NCBI GenBank assembly: GCA_964643255.1
Contig: CAZXSM010000073.1
Coordinates: 1 to 9,931 of the forward strand
Direction: 5' to 3'
Length of the DNA: 9,931 bases
From: JAAYRG01 sp964643255
GTDB taxonomy: Bacteria; Bacillota; Clostridia; Lachnospirales; Lachnospiraceae
In this document: positions 6,440 to 9,931 of the stretch, piece by piece
How positions within the stretch are numbered: the stretch's first letter is position 1
How the letters are laid out: every line of letters begins with the position of its first letter
Program-made: the position numbers and the translations under genes
The notes under the pieces: generated by a model
What the model was told of the DNA's origin: nothing
What the model saw: only the letters and a program-made list of their open reading frames with translations
Databases searched by the model: none

Positions 6440-7522
6440 TTATTTTGCTTGAATATATCCTTGTGCTTTTAGTAATTCAGCATTTAAAACAGCACCACCT
6501 GCTGCACCTCTTACAGTATTGTGTGAAAGTCCTACGAATTTATAATCAAATATAACATCGTCACGTAGCCTACCTAATGTCACACCCATACCATTCTCAT
6601 AATCTCTATCAAGTCTTGCTTGAGGGCGATCATCTTCCTCAAAATACTTAATAAATTGTTTTGGAGCACTTGGTAAATCAAGCTTCACAGGGGCTCCTTC
6701 AAATTCTTTCCATGCCTTTAGTATATCTTCCTTACTAGGCTTATTTTCAAATTTTACAAATACAGCCGCTGTGTGTCCATCTAGTACAGGTACACGGATA
6801 CATTGTGCTGTAATAACTGGTTCTTTAGCATTAACTATTTGCCCATCTTCAACTTTTCCAAATATTTTTAGAGGTTCTTTTTCACTTTTTTCCTCTTCTC
6901 CTCCTATATATGGAATAACATTATCTATCATTTCTGGCCAATCTTCAAATGTTTTACCAGCACCAGATATAGCTTGGTAAGTAGTTACAACAACCTCTTG
7001 TATACCATATTCTTTTAGTGCATATAAAGCTGGAGTATAACTCTGAATTGAGCAGTTAGGCTTTACTGTAATAAATCCTCTTTTGGTTCCTAAACGCTTT
7101 TTTTGATCTTCTATTACTTCTAAATGTTCTGGATTCAACTCTGGTATAATCATAGGCACATCAGGTGTCCACCTATGAGCACTATTGTTAGATACAACCG
7201 GTGTCTCAGCTTTTGCATAAGCATATTCAATTTCTTGAATTTCTTCCTTCGACATATCAACTGCACTAAAAACAAAATCTACCTCACTGCTTATAGCTTC
7301 TACATCATGAATATTTTTTACTTTTATATCTTTTACAGAACCCGGTATCGGAGTATCCATTTTCCATCTGCCCTCAACCGCTTCTTCATATCTCTTTCCT
7401 TCACTTCTAGGGCTTGCAGCTATTGTCGTAACTTCAAACCAAGGATGGTTATTAAGTAATGATACAAAACGTTGGCCTACCATGCCAGTTCCGCCTAAAA
7501 TTCCCACTTTTAATTTATTCAT
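6440..7522 (-). CDS. asd: Aspartate-semialdehyde dehydrogenase
   Basis: This cytoplasmic enzyme reduces aspartyl phosphate to aspartate 4-semialdehyde with NADPH. That is the branch-point step for lysine and diaminopimelate (cell wall), threonine and methionine. From ATG at 7522-7520 the protein has 360 residues, fitting the archaeal/fungal-like subfamily found in many Clostridia. It shows the nucleotide-binding loop GGTGMVGQRF (10-19), SNNSAHR (111-117), the nucleophile Cys157 in VKPNCS, a substrate arginine in CIRVP (Arg243) and the general acid/base His250 in LDGH. The frame is open for 24 more codons upstream to a GTG at 7594, but those codons cover the structured leader and have no family similarity. 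The ATG follows a GAAAGGAT site at about ten bases and matches the family N-terminus. It has its own promoter and a terminator behind it, so it is probably a one-gene unit. Confidence 0.95.
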   Translation of the reverse strand: MNKLKVGILGGTGMVGQRFVSLLNNHPWFEVTTIAASPRSEGKRYEEAVEGRWKMDTPIPGSVKDIKVKNIHDVEAISSEVDFVFSAVDMSKEEIQEIEYAYAKAETPVVSNNSAHRWTPDVPMIIPELNPEHLEVIEDQKKRLGTKRGFITVKPNCSIQSYTPALYALKEYGIQEVVVTTYQAISGAGKTFEDWPEMIDNVIPYIGGEEEKSEKEPLKIFGKVEDGQIVNAKEPVITAQCIRVPVLDGHTAAVFVKFENKPSKEDILKAWKEFEGAPVKLDLPSAPKQFIKYFEEDDRPQARLDRDYENGMGVTLGRLRDDVIFDYKFVGLSHNTVRGAAGGAVLNAELLKAQGYIQAK

Positions 7523-7551
7523 AATTTTACTTATCCTTTCTTCTACCAAAT

Positions 7552-7610
7552 AATAACTGTTCGTGCTCGGTGCACTTTTGTTCACCCCTTGCACACAAAA
7601 ACTAGTTATT
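7552..7610 (-). ncRNA. Candidate structured 5' leader of asd, class not recognised
   Basis: Downstream of a clear promoter the minus-strand transcript can fold with an outer 7-bp stem (7610-7604 with 7558-7552, AATAACT/AGTTATT) at its very 5' end. Inside is a 5-bp stem GTGCA/TGCAC (7594-7590 with 7574-7570) with a 15-base purine-rich loop. An alternative hairpin GTGC-ACCGA-GCAC (7575-7563) is exclusive with that inner stem, and the loop bases GGTG (7586-7583) could instead pair with CACC (7572-7569). This inner region is much richer in G and C than the surrounding intergenic DNA. The mutually exclusive pairings suggest a switch or an operator. It does not match lysine, SAM, T-box or other riboswitches that I know. 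Short stems can arise by chance, so this is a candidate only. Confidence 0.35.
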
Positions 7611-7614
7611 TGCT

Positions 7615-7643
7615 ATCATACACTTTTTAAGGAATAAAATCAA
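7615..7643 (-). promoter_or_regulatory. Promoter of asd
   Basis: On the minus strand TTGATT (7643-7638) and TATGAT (7620-7615) are separated by exactly 17 bases. The -10 element matches the sigma-A consensus in five of six positions and the -35 in four. Transcription should begin near 7609-7607, giving a leader of about 85 bases before the ATG at 7522. Confidence 0.7.
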
Positions 7644-7734
7644 CTGTTTTTTAAATTTTATTATATAGTACACATATATACTAACGATTTGCTTGTTTTT
7701 ATATTACATTTACATTATATATATCTTTTTAGTC

Positions 7735-8709
7735 TTAGAACATTGATAAATATTCTGCTAATAGTTCTTCTAGTTCTTTGTATGTTTCTAGGTAACTACT
7801 TTTACTTTTTAGTTTATTTGAATTAGGATATCCGCTTATATACCAACTTATATGTTTGCGCATTTGGTGCATAGCAGTGTGTTCACCTTTATATTTAATG
7901 GCTAATTTTGCATGATATAGTATCATGTTAATAACTTCTTCAATAGAAGGGGAATCCATGATAGTTCCCTTAGCAAAATATGTTTTAATTTGAGAGAATA
8001 TCCAGGGATTACCTTTGGCTCCTCTTCCTATCATTATACCATCACAACCGGTTTCTTTGGTTAATTTAATAGCATCCTTAATGTTAAATACATCACCATT
8101 GCCTATTACCGGGATGGATACAGCTTCTTTAACTTGCCTGATAATATCCCAATCGGCACTACCGCTATAGTATTGCATTCTTGTTCGTCCATGTATTGCT
8201 ATGGCTGCTGCCCCACTTGATTCTGCAATCTTAGCTATTTCAACAGCATTGATTGTGTCATCATCAAAACCTTTTCTGATTTTAACTGTTACCGGTTTAC
8301 TAATTGCTCTAGAGACTGATGATACTATTTGCTCGACTAATTTAGGGTCTTTCATTAGAGCTGAGCCCTCACCGTTATTTACTACTTTGGGAACAGGACA
8401 ACCCATATTAATATCTAGTAAGTCAAAATTTCTAGATTCAATTTTCTTAGCTGATTCACTTAAGATATATGGGTCAGAACCAAATAGTTGAACTGCTACA
8501 GGCCTTTCTGTTTCTTCAATACTTAATAGGCTCTCTGTGTTCTTATTATTGTACTGTATGCCCTTAGCACTTATCATTTCAGTATAGAGTAGGTCTGCAC
8601 CATACTCTTTACATATAAGGCGAAATGGCAGGTCTGTTACGCCTGCCATAGGTCCAAGTACTAAATTACCTTTTATATTTATATTACCAATTACTAAATT
8701 CTTCATCAT
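7735..8709 (-). CDS. dusB: tRNA-dihydrouridine synthase (DusB type)
   Basis: This FMN enzyme reduces specific uridines in the tRNA D-loop to dihydrouridine, using NAD(P)H. The 324 residues show the TIM-barrel Dus pattern: LGPMAGVTDLPFR (18-30) at the flavin site, TEMISAKG (43-50), catalytic Cys104 in NMGCPVPKV, Lys143 in VKIRKGF and His173 in IHGRTR. GNGDV (203-207) and GRGAKGNPWIF (228-238) hold the flavin phosphate. The MRKHISWYISG segment (283-293) is typical of DusB among the Dus groups. The start is one of two adjacent ATG codons (8709-8707 or 8706-8704), 15 bases after the coaX stop. The ribosome site is weak (GTGG), so translation may depend on coupling with coaX. No clear terminator follows within the 90 bases before the asd promoter, so some read-through into asd is possible. 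Confidence 0.95.
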   Translation of the reverse strand: MMKNLVIGNINIKGNLVLGPMAGVTDLPFRLICKEYGADLLYTEMISAKGIQYNNKNTESLLSIEETERPVAVQLFGSDPYILSESAKKIESRNFDLLDINMGCPVPKVVNNGEGSALMKDPKLVEQIVSSVSRAISKPVTVKIRKGFDDDTINAVEIAKIAESSGAAAIAIHGRTRMQYYSGSADWDIIRQVKEAVSIPVIGNGDVFNIKDAIKLTKETGCDGIMIGRGAKGNPWIFSQIKTYFAKGTIMDSPSIEEVINMILYHAKLAIKYKGEHTAMHQMRKHISWYISGYPNSNKLKSKSSYLETYKELEELLAEYLSMF

Positions 8710-8724
8710 ATTTCATACCACTGT

Positions 8725-9507
8725 CTAATCTTTTTTGCTTCCTTTGTTTTTATTATATATTATAGATAGTCCTTTTAAAGATAATTCTGGATCATTGACA
8801 TCAATTACATCTGTTTCTTGTGAAATCATATTTCCAAAACCACCTGTTGAAATAACTTTAATATTTTTAATTCCTGATTCCCTTATTATCTCTTTAACTA
8901 TATATTCAGTTTGTCCAATATAGCCATAAACTAAACCTGCTTGCATACTAGATACAGTTTCTTTAGCAAGAATAGAATCTGGTTTTTTAATTTCTATTTC
9001 TGGAAGTTGTGCCGTTTCTTTCCAAAGGGCATCTGCACATATACGTATTCCTGGACTTGTAATTCCTGCTAGAAATGCACCGTCTTCTGATATCAAGTCA
9101 TAGGTTGTGGCAGTACCAAAATCGATTACAATTAAAGGGCCACCATAAAGTTTATAGGCTGCTGCCGCATCCACAATCCTATCAGTTCCGATTTGTTCTG
9201 GATTAGGTGTTACAACATTAATACCAGTCTTAGTTCCTACACCAATTCCAAATGGGGTCTTGTTCAAGTATTTTCTAATAGCATTATTAAATGAATGCAT
9301 AATACCAGGTACTACAGAAGATACAATAATATCTTTTATTCTATCTTTATCTAAGTTTTGGCTACTTAATAAATCTTCTAATATAATTCCATATTCATCT
9401 GATGTTCTAGTGATTTTAGTTGTAAGCCTAAAGCTGTGAGTAAGTTTATCACCATCAAATATTCCTAAAGTAATATTTGTATTTCCTATGTCAATTCCAA
9501 GTAACAT
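8725..9507 (-). CDS. coaX: Type III pantothenate kinase
   Basis: This enzyme catalyses the first step of coenzyme A synthesis, phosphorylating pantothenate with ATP. Type III enzymes are not feedback-inhibited by CoA and need a monovalent cation (family knowledge). The 260 residues are standard length. The ASKHA-fold phosphate loop DIGNTNITLGIF (5-17 region) has Asp5. GTDR (107-110) carries the catalytic Asp109, and VIDFGTATTYDLI (127-139) is the second phosphate motif. AGITSPGI (147-154) and STGGFG (220-225) complete the fold. The start is ATG (9507-9505) preceded by AAAGGA at about ten bases. It lies 41 bases behind the small upstream gene and 15 bases ahead of dusB, so the three probably form one transcript. 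The coaX-dusB pairing is common in Clostridia. Confidence 0.95.
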   Translation of the reverse strand: MLLGIDIGNTNITLGIFDGDKLTHSFRLTTKITRTSDEYGIILEDLLSSQNLDKDRIKDIIVSSVVPGIMHSFNNAIRKYLNKTPFGIGVGTKTGINVVTPNPEQIGTDRIVDAAAAYKLYGGPLIVIDFGTATTYDLISEDGAFLAGITSPGIRICADALWKETAQLPEIEIKKPDSILAKETVSSMQAGLVYGYIGQTEYIVKEIIRESGIKNIKVISTGGFGNMISQETDVIDVNDPELSLKGLSIIYNKNKGSKKD

Positions 9508-9548
9508 TTAATATACATCCTTTCTAAGCACTGTAACAAACATCTTCT

Positions 9549-9887
9549 TTACTGCTCATCTAAATCCTCACCTAAGTAAAACACCTTGTAATATGTTTCT
9601 AAGGCCTCTAATAGCTCTTTTTTTTCTTTTCTTAGTTTTTTGATTTTTAGATCACTACCTATTTCATCAAAATAAAGATTTGTTTCTTGAGCCGAAACCT
9701 GAAATAACAAATTACCGTAATTGTCATACTCTACAGTAAGAATTCCTCCAATTTCTTCAGTATAAAGAACACACATAATTTGTAGTTCTTGCTTTACTGC
9801 TTCTGGCAATGAATTGAATTCCTCATTAAAATAATATTTCTTTTCATAAAAATTGCTACCACATAAAATAGTTCTATCAGGATCCAT
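9549..9887 (-). CDS. Small conserved protein resembling DUF6145, function unknown
   Basis: This is a soluble protein of 112 residues with no signal peptide or membrane helix. Features: ILCGSNFYEKKYYFN near the N-terminus (7-21), LPEAVKQELQIMCVLYTEEIGG (27-48), a predicted beta region with TVEYDNYGNLLFQV, then YFDEIGSDLKIKKLRKEKKELLEALETYYKVFYLGE to near the end. That last stretch is a likely long amphipathic helix. I recognise the overall pattern as the clostridial family DUF6145, from memory and without a search. The start is ATG (9887-9885) with AAGGAGA six bases ahead. It is the first gene of a likely operon with coaX and dusB. No function can be given. The family is not enzyme-like in any visible motif. 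Confidence 0.85.
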   Translation of the reverse strand: MDPDRTILCGSNFYEKKYYFNEEFNSLPEAVKQELQIMCVLYTEEIGGILTVEYDNYGNLLFQVSAQETNLYFDEIGSDLKIKKLRKEKKELLEALETYYKVFYLGEDLDEQ

Positions 9888-9916
9888 GTTTTCTCCTTAC
9901 TATTACTTTTTATTTT

Positions 9917-9922
9917 ATTATA
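9917..9922 (-). promoter_or_regulatory. Possible -10 element for the coaX-dusB operon
   Basis: A perfect TATAAT occurs on the minus strand about 30 bases before the ATG at 9887. The matching -35 element would lie outside the window (beyond about 9940), so this cannot be confirmed. The surrounding DNA is almost all A/T, where such a hexamer is easily found by chance. Confidence 0.3.
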
Positions 9923-9931
9923 ATATAATAA

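Noticed and set aside
7124..7459. Plus-strand reading frame of 111 codons opposite asd
   Set aside because: It lies wholly antisense to a well-supported enzyme gene, with no ribosome site and composition expected from a shadow frame.
7523..7594. N-terminal extension of Asd by 24 residues from the GTG at 7594
   Set aside because: The extra residues show no family likeness, cover the candidate RNA structure, and the ATG at 7522 has a ribosome site and the normal family beginning.
7523..7640. A known riboswitch or T-box ahead of asd
   Set aside because: The leader is only about 85 bases and lacks the lysine riboswitch core, the SAM-I core, the T-box antiterminator sequence and any terminator hairpin.
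7666..7683. Inverted repeat TAGTA-8-TACTA after dusB as a terminator
   Set aside because: Only five A/T-rich pairs with an eight-base loop and no T-run on the minus strand; too weak to call.
8201..8491. Plus-strand reading frame of 96 codons opposite dusB
   Set aside because: Antisense shadow of the conserved dusB core, no recognisable domain.
1..9931. CRISPR array, insertion sequence, prophage, toxin-antitoxin or biosynthetic cluster
   Set aside because: No spaced direct repeats, transposase or integrase motifs, terminal inverted repeats or small paired genes are visible; the genes are housekeeping or transport.

Overview
The window looks like chromosomal DNA from a low-GC Gram-positive bacterium of the class Clostridia. 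The reasons are strong A+T bias in intergenic DNA and codon choice, Shine-Dalgarno (SD) sites close to AAGGAGG, frequent TTG and GTG starts, a lipoprotein-type solute-binding protein, a type III pantothenate kinase, and a small protein that resembles a clostridial uncharacterised family (DUF6145-like, from memory). Genus cannot be fixed from this sequence alone. There are no rRNA or tRNA genes, mobile elements or CRISPR arrays. Coding density is high, and no gap exceeds about 215 bases.

Layout: (1) 3-284 (+) is the C-terminal part of a YaiI/YqxD (UPF0178, DUF188) protein cut by the window edge. (2) 292-5308 (-) is an oligopeptide/dipeptide-type ABC importer operon. It is transcribed leftward in the order lipoprotein binding protein, DppB-like permease, DppC-like permease, and one polypeptide carrying both ATPase domains. 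Two stem-loops lie between the binding-protein gene and the first permease gene, consistent with higher expression of the binding protein. (3) 5512-6324 (+) is a divergent gene for a single-pass membrane protein with a large acidic extracytoplasmic domain, function unknown. (4) 6378-6426 is a stem-loop that probably terminates transcription from both sides. (5) 6440-7522 (-) is asd, aspartate-semialdehyde dehydrogenase, with its own good promoter and a short leader that can fold. (6) 7735-9887 (-) is a three-gene unit: a DUF6145-like protein, coaX (pantothenate kinase) and dusB (tRNA-dihydrouridine synthase).

How the genes work together: the importer genes form a complete set (binding protein, two permeases, two ATPase domains) for uptake of a peptide-like or related solute whose identity the sequence does not reveal. 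asd stands at the branch point of the lysine/diaminopimelate, threonine and methionine pathways. coaX and dusB are housekeeping genes for coenzyme A synthesis and tRNA modification.

Most of the window is ordinary. The items most worth checking are the foldable asd leader, the internally shortened second ATPase domain, the acidic insert in the divergent membrane protein, and several start-codon decisions (5512, 1893, 7522, 3671). I do not see convincing evidence for a wholly new system.
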